A DNA stretch of 64,000 nucleotides, from the NCBI GenBank assembly GCA_009809945.1, contig WTPW01000318.1, positions 369,626 to 433,625 on the forward strand, written 5' to 3'. Below the pieces are notes generated by a model. It searched no databases. It saw nothing but the letters and a program-made list of their open reading frames with translations, and was not told the DNA's origin. The translations under genes were made by a program, and so were the position numbers. Position 1 is the first letter of the stretch; every line of letters starts with the position of its first letter. Below are positions 33,900-44,184 of the stretch, one piece after another. This DNA comes from Gigaspora margarita. Lineage: Eukaryota > Glomeromycota > Glomeromycetes > Diversisporales > Gigasporaceae.

Positions 33900-34280
33900 A
33901 TAATATTTTATCTTAATATCATGTACACATTGAAGTGTCTCTTTAACTAATTTACAAAATATAGTTTGTTAAGTATATATAGAGTTAGTAATAAGATTGC
34001 ATTTAACAATTTTAATTATTTTTAAAGAAGTAAATTTTGTCTCTGCGACCAATATGTAGGCAATTTCTATATAAACCTACCAACTAGCGGCAATAGAGTA
34101 TAGCAATAACATATGTTGAATCAGTGCTTGGTTATTATTGCTAAAAAACTCGTTAGTATAGTATCGCAAATTTTTTTATTATCAATCTATTTGATTGTTA
34201 CACAAAATCATGCATGACAATTTATTAGCTATATATATCATATAAGTTGGCCCTCTAGTTTTACTAACCCCTAGATAATA

Positions 34281-34380
34281 CAAATATATAGAATCAAATA
34301 AAAAACATTTTACTAAATTTGATTAAATAGTTACTAAAAAATCTTACTAGAAGTTTAAAAAAATTCAAAAATTTAAACTT
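34281..34380. repeat. decayed snap-back array, right remainder
   Basis: After the composite insertion the wording AATCAAATAAAAAACATTTT and ACTAAATTTGATTAAATAGTTAC resumes, continuing the array that stops at 30366. Confidence 0.55.
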
Positions 34381-34587
34381 AATTGATTCTGATTGGTTAT
34401 ATTTGGGCTCTGGAATCAGGATTTATAGTAATCTTCAGCTTGGGATTTCTTAACATAAGGGAACCCAATAACCAATTCTTCTGGAGTTATACCCTAGTAA
34501 AATTTTAAGATGTAAAAATAGAAGTCAAATGTGTATAGGGCACCATTTAGTTTAGTTCTTATATTTATATTTTAGTCAAATTATTAT

Positions 34588-34792
34588 TTAAGGATAAATC
34601 TATTTGTAATAGCCTATTACACATTTATTTGTAACAGCTTATTTTATAACTCAAAATTTTACTAGGTTGCACTTCTAACACTTTTGAATTAATCTTGACT
34701 CTAACTTTAATTCTATTTTAACATTAATACTAACCTGATGGCTATTACAGATAAACATGTAATAGGCTATTACAAATAAACCTTTTCATTAT
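34588..34792. repeat. inverted-repeat element (MITE-like), about 200 bp
   Basis: The left arm ATTTGTAATAGCCTATTACA is mirrored by GTAATAGGCTATTACAAAT on the right. A second sub-repeat of the same word (TTTGTAACAGC / GGCTATTACAGATAAA) lies just inside. The target duplication is not resolved. Confidence 0.65.
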
Positions 34793-35570
34793 TTAATAAA
34801 TTAGATTTAGCTTCATATTACCAATAGTATATTTATAAAAATCCTAAAAATCAAAAAATCAAATTTTTTAAAAAAAATTTTGTATACAAAAATCTGTTAG
34901 AATTTTTGATTATATTTATTATAAAATTTTTTTAAAAAAAGTTTTTAAATTATTCTTTTATTATTTGTAGTAACTTTTATAAGTTTGATCTAAATTTAAA
35001 AAAGTTTCATTATATAAATTTTTTTGAATTTTAACAGTAATTATTAAAAACCAACTTTTAATTCTGATAACAAAAGATTTTTTAAATGTTTTAATGTATA
35101 TTAGTTTAAAGTTTAAAAAAATTAAATCTCGTTTTTATACATAAATTTAAATAGAGTATTTAATAATAATAAGTTTTAAATTTAAATTATTTCTTATATA
35201 TAAGCTCAATATTTAAAAAATTTTTCACAATTAAAATTAAACAAGTTATCTTTACACTTTGTTAAAAATTTAAATAAATTCATTTAATAAAATAATTATT
35301 ATTGTCAAAAATACTTTATAAATATATAGTAAATAATATATAAAAATAGATTAAATCAAAATTTTTAGAACAAAAAAAATTCTATAAAATTTTAAAAAAT
35401 ATCTAAAATTGTCAAATTTTTTGTATACAATTATATAAATTTAAAAACTTTAAAAAAATATTTAAACAGATAATTAATTTTATAAACTAGTAAATAGTAT
35501 TTACTTAAATACTTACTTTAAAAACTATATTTCAGATATATAGTACAATATATTATAAGCAGTGTCTAAA
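34793..35570. other. AT-rich intergenic DNA, no gene seen
   Basis: This is extremely AT-rich and low in complexity. No supported feature. Confidence 0.5.
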
Positions 35571-35780
35571 ATTCAATTTAGTTTTACGTTCTCAAAAAGA
35601 ACAGTGATTAAATTCTTAATGCTCTCAAAAGTTTTTTAATGTTCTTTACAAAGAAAGTTAATTTTTCTTTTAATATTAAAAAAATTTATTAAATGTTCTC
35701 AAATAGAGAACATACTCAAAAATTGCGCAATGTTCTCTGAGGACACTGAGAACATCGAATTTTAAACACTTAAACACTGA
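35571..35780. repeat. inverted-repeat element with CAGTGTCTAAAATTC ends
   Basis: The left end CAGTGTCTAAAATTCAAT is mirrored on the right by ATCGAATTTTAAACACT. GTTCTC words in both arms (ACGTTCTCAAAAAGAAC, TGTTCTCTGAGGAC) can also pair. CAGTG ends hint at hAT, but no 8-bp duplication was found. Confidence 0.5.
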
Positions 35781-36105
35781 CAACAATTTATTAATTTATA
35801 AAATAAATCTATATAAAGCAACTTTGTATAAACACGTATGTGATTATATAAAAAATTATTATACAATAACTAATTTATTATTCACAATTTACTATTTGAT
35901 AACTTTAAAATCTTGTCTAGTTCATAGAAAAATCAAGAAGACTTTATTTACCATATTTTCGCGAAATAATGCTCACCTGCGCGTTTTTGTCACTTATTGA
36001 TATGATATTTTAATAAGCAATATGAAATATAGATTTTGCTTTTCCACTCCGTGCAGTACTGCATATGCTATTGCCTGATGATGGATGCATCGTGTGACTG
36101 TTATA

Positions 36106-36294
36106 CTAAAATTTGCGATCATGACTGCTATTATGAATGTCGTTTCGACATGACATTTTCCTAATCATCTGAAGTATAGCCGTTGTCACGACAGGCATAG
36201 AAATTACTTTGAAGAAAAGCTCGTTTCCATAAATACGTTCTAACGATTCCAAATGCGTAAATGCATTATTATCAATTGTCGTGCGATGACAAAT
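36106..36294 (-). CDS. possible terminal exon of an unrecognised gene (62 aa plus stop)
   Basis: On the minus strand a TTTTTAG acceptor precedes a 63-codon open stretch that ends in TAG. Its residues look protein-like, for example THLESLERIYGNELFFKV and ISMPVVTTAILQMIRKM. Base composition is less AT-rich than the surroundings. It lies about 310 bp downstream of the oxidoreductase stop codon, on the same strand. It could be an alternative or former 3' exon of that gene, the end of a small separate gene, or a relic. I could not find convincing upstream exons. No domain is recognised. Confidence 0.35.
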   Translation of the reverse strand: MCHRTTIDNNAFTHLESLERIYGNELFFKVISMPVVTTAILQMIRKMSCRNDIHNSSHDRKF

Positions 36295-36605
36295 CTAAAA
36301 ATAAAATATCATTCATATTCGATTCAGGCAGCTTATATTTTAAGTGTTAATTTACCTGATATATCTAAAAATTTAATATAAACTATTCGCTATTAGTTTT
36401 TGTAATTTGTTCAGAACAAAGTCAGACTTAACCAAGTTTTGCTAGAATTTTTTAAAATCCTTATATAAAAGTAATCATTCAAAATGTTGAACAAAGTTTT
36501 ATTCACTTTAAAAATTTTTACTATATATCAGATATTGATAAAAATAAATATACATGCTTGTGCTATCAAATATATATATATATATATAAATATCTTATAA
36601 AGAAA

Positions 36606-37886
36606 TCATTCAACGACAATAACTAGCTTAGTAGCACTGACTCCTTTTTTCATTTTTTCCAGTGCTGAAGGAAGACCATCAAGTCCACCGGGCAAAGTGG
36701 TAACATTAGATGGTCTAAGTCTACGCTCAAGCAACAAAGCTTCAACCTCCTTTAAAATTCTATTAGTAACTTTAAGGTAATCTTTAGGACGTCTATATAC
36801 AGTAGCAAGGGCTACTCGCGTGACTTCGACATCCTCTCTTGTCTCTACAGGCTCAAAACTGATACATGCGATTTTACCATTTGTACCTAATGCTTGTGCA
36901 CCTAAAGATGCGGTTTTACTGCCAATAGTATCAAAGGCATATTTCAATCGACCTTGACTGGCTTTTTTGATTTGATCAACTACGTCAGGAGCATTGTAAT
37001 CAAAAGTGTAAGCTGCGCCTAATTCTCTAAGATATTCATGATTTTTAGGCGATGCAGTCGTAATAACCGTAAGTCCTATATTGACTGCAAGTTGAATGGC
37101 ATTTGAGCCAACGGTAGATGCTCCACCCCAAATCTGTAATAATTTATTGTTAAAAGTTTTATTTTTTTTTTTAGTAATAAAAAAATAACGTTAAGAAGAA
37201 ATGTTGACTCACCAAAATAAATTCTTCTTTGAACCATTGAGGTCCTCCAGAAGGAGGTGGCAAATTTAATGAATCGAATAAAGCAAGTCCCGCTGTAAGC
37301 GAACCAACGGGAATAGTTGCTGCTTCTTCAAAAGTAATATGTGGTGGTTTCTATTAAGGACAATCAATTATATTATAATATTTCGTCTTTGTTTGCAAAC
37401 GAAATAGTTAATATATCATAGGAAAAATGACCTTATAAGTAGTTGATGCATCAAGTAAAGTATACTCGGCAAATGCACCGTAATGACCGGGGAATCCCAT
37501 TTTGCTAACCCCACAAATTTCTTCACCTGGGGAAAAGTCTGTAACGCCCTCACCAACAGCTTCTACAATACCGGCAACATCACAACCGAGAACTGCAGGA
37601 TATCCATCAACCATCAGTCCATCTATTACTTGATAACTATCAGAAAATTAAGAAATAAAAATTTTCATCCATTTATAGTACAATATACGACATAAATTAT
37701 TACTTAAATAAAGAATTACCAATCAATAGGATTCAAAGCAATAGCTTTGATCTTGATAAGTAATTCGCCTTTTTCCCCAGAAGATTCATCATAAACATAT
37801 GGTTTTGGAACAGGTTTATCAACCAATTGAATTTCTAGCTTAGCACCTTTTGCTGGTATTACAGCAGCTTTAACTTTTTCGCTCAT
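36606..37886 (-). CDS. zinc-type alcohol dehydrogenase-like oxidoreductase (MDR superfamily), 4 exons
   Basis: Exons on the minus strand are 37886-37720, 37636-37432, 37350-37213 and 37133-36606, all with GT-AG introns of 83, 81 and 79 nt. They join to 1038 nt, 345 residues. The N-terminal GroES-like fold contains LLIKIKAIALNPID and GYPAVLGCDVAGIVEAVGEG. The Rossmann nucleotide-binding turn is GGASTVGSNAIQLA at about 173-186, followed by TVITTASPKNHEYLRELGA and the FDY motif. No cluster of structural-zinc cysteines is visible, so it fits the zinc-free NADPH-dependent quinone oxidoreductase / trans-enoyl reductase-like branch. Such enzymes reduce carbonyl or enoyl substrates in the cytosol; the substrate is not predictable. 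The ATG starts MSEKVKAAVIPAKG, a normal start for the family. It is transcribed divergently from the DNA ligase gene. Confidence 0.92.
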
Positions 37887-38707
37887 TATCGTTGAGAATT
37901 AATAATGATATTAATGGTATTAGATCAAAAAAAGTTTTAAGATGGAAAATAAAAATTCCGCTATCACGTCATTACATAAGAAATATGCATAATTCTGAAT
38001 TCAGCATAGCTAAACGTCACATAATTATTTATCACCAAAATTGATTAATAATACATTTATTGAATAAATTAGTGTTACGATGAGACAAATAATCATGTAA
38101 TTTAAAGATGCTATTTATACTATATTAATATCATATATATCATACGTTCCTGATCAGATTTTTGGCCATAAAACCAGAAGAACGGCAATTATCTAAATTT
38201 AGAATTTTAATTCTGCTTACTTTAAAAGTTATATGTATTGGATTATCTATACCATATGTGAGAAAGCTTATCTCTGCACGTCTGCGCCTACCCTTTGCAA
38301 TTCTATTTTATTACGGCAAAGAAATCGGAGAAAGGTCACAAAATTGACGGAAAATGGAATTGAGTATTGTGTACGTACGTACAAGAGTATGAATTTTCCA
38401 ACCAAACAATAAAAATAATACTAGGATTCACATTAAACAGATTGTGTTTACCAAATTAGGGATATTTTTCACACGTACTGCGTTAGTCAAAATTATGTGC
38501 AACCACTGCGGAATCAATTGACGCACCTATCATACGTAAATGAGCCCCAACATCTGGGGACCGTCATTTGTTTGTATCCCTAATCTACGTACATGACGTA
38601 CATACGACGTCAATTTATTATTGCTGCGTGGAACAATACACTTTATAAAAATAATACGAAGAGACCTTAAGGTGACCTTAACAAATCTTCCCAAAATTCA
38701 TAATAAA
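37887..38707. promoter_or_regulatory. shared intergenic promoter region of the oxidoreductase and DNA ligase genes
   Basis: The 821 bp separate two start codons facing apart. The region is less repetitive than the rest of the window. It carries ATCACGTCATTACATAAG near 37965, a run of ACGTACGTAC near 38373, and TGACGTAC / ACGACGTCAA near 38594-38612, which resemble CREB/ATF- or AP-1-type bZIP sites. No TATA box can be assigned with confidence. A 61-residue open frame at 38162-38347 has no features and is not called as a gene. Confidence 0.5.
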
Positions 38708-40714
38708 ATGTCAGAAACTGTAGTATTTTTAGGAACTATCGCTTCGCGTGGACTTCAATTTGAACGCGCTATATCCTTAGGATATTCTGTTAGTCCAACC
38801 ATTACTGCAACCACCAAATACGTGGTCTGTGGTCAAAATGTTGGGTCTGAAATTGACGACGCTAGAAAACTCGCTATTACTATTCTTAACGAACGAGAAT
38901 GGGAAAATTTGGTAGCTCAACGAGAGGAGGATGATGGTCTTAACTCTAATAGGACTTCTCCTACTACAAATGCTGAAAGAAAACGAGAAAGGAGTGAGAG
39001 TAGTGACGATGAGCTTTCAGATAATCATGATGTATTCGCAAAACCTACAACATATATGACAGCATATAATAAATTTTGGGAAATTAGACTTGATGGTCGA
39101 AAGACATATGTCAGAACGGGAAATATTGATGACAAAGAAGAAATATATGTAACAATGAAAGAACATAAAAGTTTGGCCGATGCGAAACAAGCTATGATTA
39201 ATTTGATCGCTAGGAAGGCGAGTCAAGGATTTCAGAAGCAAAATAAACCTCCACCAACAACTGATATTAAATCCAATAAAGTGTCAGTCAAGCGACAAAA
39301 AATTGATGATAATTCAATTGTATCTACTATCACGAATAACACTACTTTTAAGAAATCGACTACCTTACCTCCTTCTATTATTAATGCTAAACCCAAATCG
39401 ATTTTGAAAGGCAATATCCCCAAGGTCTTACTCGCACATTCTTGGAAAGAAGACGAAGTTGACCCAACTGGTTGGTGGATTTCTGAAAAGCTGGATGGTG
39501 TTAGGGCCTTTTGGTGTGGAAAGCGAGGTGTATTCTTATCCAGACAGGGAAAAATTTATGCTGCGCCTGCTTGGTAAAATCTAATATAATATTCGCTTTG
39601 TTAATTATATATAAATTTTATAAATTTTAAATTTCTTTTATCTTTAGGTTTACAAAAGGTGAATAATGGTTATTTGTTGTTAATTGAAAGAAATTTTTTT
39701 AAAACTTAATCTCATGTCATTGACAGGTTTACCTAAAGACATTGATCTTGACGGTGAACTTTTTGGTGGTCGCGGTAAATTCCAGTCAACTGTTAGTATC
39801 GTAAAAGCTGGTGTTGAAGAATGGAAGAAGATAACCTATCAGGTATATAATCATATTATTTTCAATTTTTAATTTATAGTTTCCATAATCCACATGATTT
39901 GTTTTTTTTTTTCTTATCTAGGTATTTGACGTCCCATCGTATTCTGGCGTACCTTTTGAGGATCGTATGGCTTACATTGAAGATTTAGTAGAAAAACACA
40001 AGCAAGTAACTTTACAGGCTAGCAAATTTAAGCACAATATATATTACAGATCATAATACATTTTACAATCCTATTAGACCTCCATACGTGCAATTAGTTC
40101 AACATAAATATTGTAAATCGGCTAAAGATATTTTTGACGAGTTAAAGAGAGTTGAAACAGCTGGTGGAGAGGGGTTAATGATTAGAAAACCGAAAAGTGA
40201 ATATGCTTGTGGTCGATCCAACACATTATTAAAAGTATGTTCAAGTATCGAGATAAATTTATTAAATTTTCATTTATTGAGCATAATTGTTACATTTAAA
40301 ATTTTTAGATTAAAACATTCTTTGATGGTGAAGCTCTTGTTGAAGGTTATGAACGAGGAAAAGGTAAATATACAGGAATGACAGGTGCATTAAAATGTGT
40401 AATGGCTTGCGGTAAAAAATTTAAGGTCGGGTCTGGATTGAGTGATAAAGAAAGAAAAAATCCTCCAAAGATTGGAAGCATCATTATGTAAATATAAATT
40501 ACTATTTTTTTTTTTTCTCAAATTCATTTTTATATCTTTATTTCTTGAGGAAGGACAATCATCCATTCATAATTTCAATATACCATAATATAGTTATCGA
40601 TGCCAGGAACTTAGTGATAGTGGGTCACCGCGATTTCCTACATTTGTTGGAGTTGCCATAGACAAAAATAAGCCTAAAGACCCTGATTTCGGACATAAGT
40701 TAAAGATTAAATAA
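38708..40714 (+). CDS. ATP-dependent DNA ligase with BRCT and WGR domains, 7 exons
   Basis: Exons are 38708-39573, 39648-39658, 39727-39842, 39922-40001, 40078-40234, 40309-40487 and 40594-40714. They join in frame to 1530 nt, 509 residues. A BRCT-like domain spans about 4-70 and a WGR domain about 122-176 (FWEIRLDGRKTYVRTG). After a Ser/Thr/Lys linker comes the nucleotidyltransferase core: motif I EKLDGVR with Lys261 as the AMP acceptor, motif III DGELFGGR, IIIa VFDVPS, motif IV GGEGLMIRKP (about 387) and motif V LLKIKTF. The OB-fold ends with PRFPTFVGV. It should seal nicks in nuclear DNA repair. Exon 2 is only 11 nt. Intron 4 keeps frame and all motifs only if it uses a GC donor (GCAAGT at 40002). 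The ATG is chosen because the frame upstream lacks another ATG. Confidence 0.93.
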
Positions 40715-40741
40715 TTTAAACACATTTTTCACAATAATTTA

Positions 40742-41112
40742 CTGTGTATATGCGATGTAAGAAGTCATAAGCACTCTCATTAGATCTAGATTTTTTTACG
40801 ATAACTATGTATATGCGATGTAAGAAGTCATAAGCACTCATTAGATCTAGATTTTTTTATATCTATTTTTACATCCTCATATTAAGATAATGTATGATGC
40901 TAAATAAATTATACTGAAGATGTACGTTCTTTACATTTTATCTTTCTATTCTTATCGTTACGATTCATAAGCACTCATTTATCTAGATTTCTTACGATAT
41001 CTATTTTTACATTTTCATATTAAGATAAGATAATGTATGATACTAAATAAATTATAATGTAGATGCACGTTCTTTACATTTTATCTTTCCAGTCTTATCG
41101 TTACGATTCCAA
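40742..41112. repeat. imperfect tandem duplications downstream of the ligase
   Basis: TATATGCGATGTAAGAAGTC occurs at about 40747 and 40809, followed by CATAAGCACTC and ATTAGATCTAGATT. A longer block ending TCTTTACATTTTATCTTTC occurs twice about 170 bp apart (about 40921-40945 and 41070-41090). These are local duplications in the 3' flank, which may include the ligase polyadenylation region (several AATAAA words). Confidence 0.7.
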
Positions 41113-41568
41113 AAAGATATAATTAATTGAGTGCATATTTAAGTAAACATAATACGCAACGTTACACGCTGGCGCATTTAATTACGAAATTAAGTAATGG
41201 AACTTCATTTGTTCTATACTATATAAAATTTTTGTCTATTATAATTTTTGACATGCAACTAAAGACATTTATTGCTAAGCTAAAAATATGTTAAATATAA
41301 TGTATTATGCATTTTACTAAAGTCCTTTGAAATGTTGCGGTTCGTTCTCTTATCTCTGATGTTGGACATAAAATATTTGATAATCAGACCAATGTATCAG
41401 TATATATTTGTTTCTTTAACAAATAAAGATAAAAATGAAACTGTAAACATTAATGCATATAGCGAACCTGGACGCATAAAATTATTTTGCATGTCATATG
41501 GCATGCAATTGCTAAATTTATGTCAGGAGGGCATCCTGGCATGCCGAAAGCATGCAAATAATTAAATA
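41113..41568. other. intergenic DNA, no gene seen
   Basis: A short patch at 41480-41560 has repeated GCATGC words (TTGCATGTCATATGGCATGC and GGCATGCCGAAAGCATGC). Nothing codes convincingly. Confidence 0.45.
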
Positions 41569-41570
41569 TA

Positions 41571-41720
41571 CCGTAATTTGCGGCAAATAGTACCCGAACC
41601 TCTTACATTCCTAAACCTTAAAATGATTAGTATCCCGGGACCGGCAATTTTCTATTTAATTTGACACAGTTGACGGTTGGCGGGTACTTTAACAAGGGTA
41701 CCATTTGCCGCAAATTATTG
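41571..41720. mobile_element. 150-bp TA-target MITE
   Basis: The left end CCGTAATTTGCGGCAAAT with AGTACCC is mirrored on the right by GGGTACCATTTGCCGCAAAT. TA (possibly TATA) flanks both sides (41569-41570, 41721-41722). The centre is GC-richer, with CCCGGGACCGG. It is a Tc1/mariner-type non-autonomous element. Confidence 0.82.
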
Positions 41721-41724
41721 TATA

Positions 41725-42615
41725 AAAAGTTTTCTAAATATAATCATTAAAAATTTGGTTGATTCATTAAATTATAAAAACATCCACTATTTAAAAATTA
41801 TAGAAATAAACAGAAACTAAAAGAAGATATACATATTCTAATATAAATAAAATGAAATAAATACAAATTGTTCTATAAAATTGTTCACTTTAATTAAAAC
41901 AGATTGATATTATTTAAAAAAACTGCCCAATCTGAAGCAAAAATTTGAGTCAAATAGTGATTGCTTTTTAGTATAAGTTTATTTATTATTTTTTCAAAGT
42001 ATTGTGATAGTTTTCAGATATTATATAAAAATAACAATATTATACAACAAAGTATTTTAGCCTTCATTTTATATAATAATAATCTTTTTTTAAATAAAAG
42101 ATTCTAATAATTATTATTTATATTAAAATGAATATTTTTTAATTGATAAATTTGTACTAATTTTAAAATAACAAATAATGCATGTAACAATTCTGAATTA
42201 AAAAAAAATTAACAAGCAATATATAAGATATTTAATAGTTCAACATGTTTGTTATTAAGATAAATAAAGCATCTAGTTTATTAATACTATTCTTAAACAC
42301 CTTACTCAATACAATAGGCTAGTAATTGAATGATACTCAAACTTTACAATTAACTGATACTATAAAAAGGCAAATTTGGATAACTAGTTCCCATAGCTAA
42401 AATACAATCTAAAATGAAGATTACTCAAAAGAAATCATAGAAGATTTGATTAGCTAAAGGTTCTACAGCCACTAGAATTCTCTGTTTATTGTAGATAGTC
42501 TTTATTAATTATTTTCTTATCCATCTCTCAAGTATATGGAATTGATAGATTTATTATACAGAGCTTTGCTACTGCTATTAAGCAATATAACTACTTAGCA
42601 GAAAACTAAATTCCA
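41725..42615. other. AT-rich intergenic DNA, no gene seen
   Basis: No supported feature. Confidence 0.5.
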
Positions 42616-42617
42616 TA

Positions 42618-42724
42618 CTGCGCAGTAACTACATATATCGTAACTATATAGTAATTATATATAGTTGCTATTAAGTTTAATAGTAATTATATAGTTATAT
42701 AGTTACTATGTAGTTACTGCGCAG
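42618..42724. mobile_element. 107-bp TA-target MITE
   Basis: The left end CTGCGCAGTAACTACATA is mirrored exactly by TATGTAGTTACTGCGCAG on the right, with TA on both sides (42616-42617, 42725-42726). The inner arms ACTATATAGTAATTATATAG continue the pairing. It is one of the smallest intact MITEs here. Confidence 0.82.
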
Positions 42725-42726
42725 TA

Positions 42727-43850
42727 AGAAATATCAAGTTTTTGTAAAGTATTTAGAATAACAAGAGATCTACGACTAACAATGAATAATTCATATTCAA
42801 TCGCGGGACTGTAACTTTAGTTCCTATTATTTGAATACTAGAGACATCTTATTTTTCTTAATAAAGCTTTATCCTTTAGCTAAATCTAAGTTAGTATTAT
42901 CAAAACTTGCTTTTGTTGATGAATGCATTTTAAGATTTTCAATTATATATCTTTGGATCACATTTTCCTCTTACCATGTAAAAATGATGATCGATGCTTA
43001 AGCTATCTTTCAATCAATTGCCATTATGGTTCTAAAAGAGATTACCTAATTACTTAAAACTTTTAGCACCTAAAGCTTTACATCTAAATTTTGGCACATA
43101 TATTTTGCTTTCTATTATTTGTCCTCTTAACAATTTTACAAATAACTTTATCACACCAACAGCAATATTTGTTACACAATGTTAAGCAATTGCTAGATTC
43201 GACAACACAACTATCTTAATATTAATTAAAATAATATCAAGATAAATTAAGCAGTAAACATTTATAATAAAATGGATATATAAAAAATAATAGTAAATAT
43301 ATAATAAGTGTTGGTTTTAATGTGCGAATTTTTAAATGTTTTTATTTGCTATAAGAGTTTCTAGTGCAAAAAGCAGCATAGTAGTTTTTAAGATCTGGGA
43401 TGAGATTTAGGTTTTGGCAACCAAAATAAAATTCCACTTTGGATTTGGGTTTGAAACATCACTAGACTTGCAATGATGTAACATACGTACGTTGTGAAAG
43501 AAGGGATGTTTATTTATTTTAGGTAATACAATTTTCGAAAGAAGGTAGCTGCGCGATGTAATGCAAAATCAGATTCCAGATTAAGTTGCAGGTGAAACTA
43601 TTTCCATAGTTTTTAGCGGAAGTACGTATGTAAATAATGATGCATTAGACGAAAGAAAATGGCAGTTGACATCAATAAGGGTCAAATTAAAGAAATGATA
43701 ATTATAAGGAACTCAGGTGATTGTTAGAGCAAATTTTAAAAATAGAACATAGATTGATAATACAAGTAGAATATGGTATAAATAACATTCAATGGGCGTA
43801 AAAAAAAAATTAAATCAAATAATACTAAAATACTTTATTTAAAGTCGATA
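42727..43850. other. AT-rich intergenic DNA, no gene seen
   Basis: No convincing coding exon was recognised, although an unseen first exon of the Sel1-repeat gene could lie here. Confidence 0.45.
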
Positions 43851-43855
43851 ATCAA

Positions 43856-43958
43856 TGTTTGTTACATTAACCATTGAGATGGTGGTTTTTAATTTCTCAT
43901 CCCAAGGACAAAAAACCTAAAAACCATCTATAGAATTAATGTAACATATAATCAAGGT
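43856..43958. repeat. inverted repeat upstream of the Sel1 array
   Basis: TTTGTTACATTAA and GATGGTGGTTTTT are mirrored by AAAAACCATC and TTAATGTAACATA. The arms are about 40 bp and give a hairpin. MITE-like, with no clear duplication. Confidence 0.6.
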
Positions 43959-44184
43959 AGCACATTGAACTCAAACATTTCTTAAGTTACATCGACTTTA
44001 CAAGTAAATATTTATGTACACACTTTATTAATGCTAATAATTTAGGGAATGCTGTCAAACCCTAAATGCAACCTTAAATACACGCTCGATGAAAAACCTC
44101 TCTAAATGCATGCCCTCATTTCGACCCAACTAATATAAAACTTACAGATTTTTATTTGAGGCATTCAGATATTATAACAAATCC

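Larger units (their letters stand above)
30369..34278. mobile_element. composite TA-target element, 3.9 kb, containing a giant foldback
   Basis: The left end TTATCTAGGGGTTAGTAAAA is mirrored by TTTTACTAACCCCTAGATAA at the right, bounded by TA (30367-30368, 34279-34280). It lies inside the older snap-back array, whose wording continues on both sides. No coding frame was found. Most of its length is the foldback at 30769-33888, which may be a second insertion or part of the element. Confidence 0.75.

Noticed and set aside
38162-38347. 61-residue ORF between the two divergent genes
   Set aside because: It has no good start context, no domain and no splice logic, and lies within the likely promoter.
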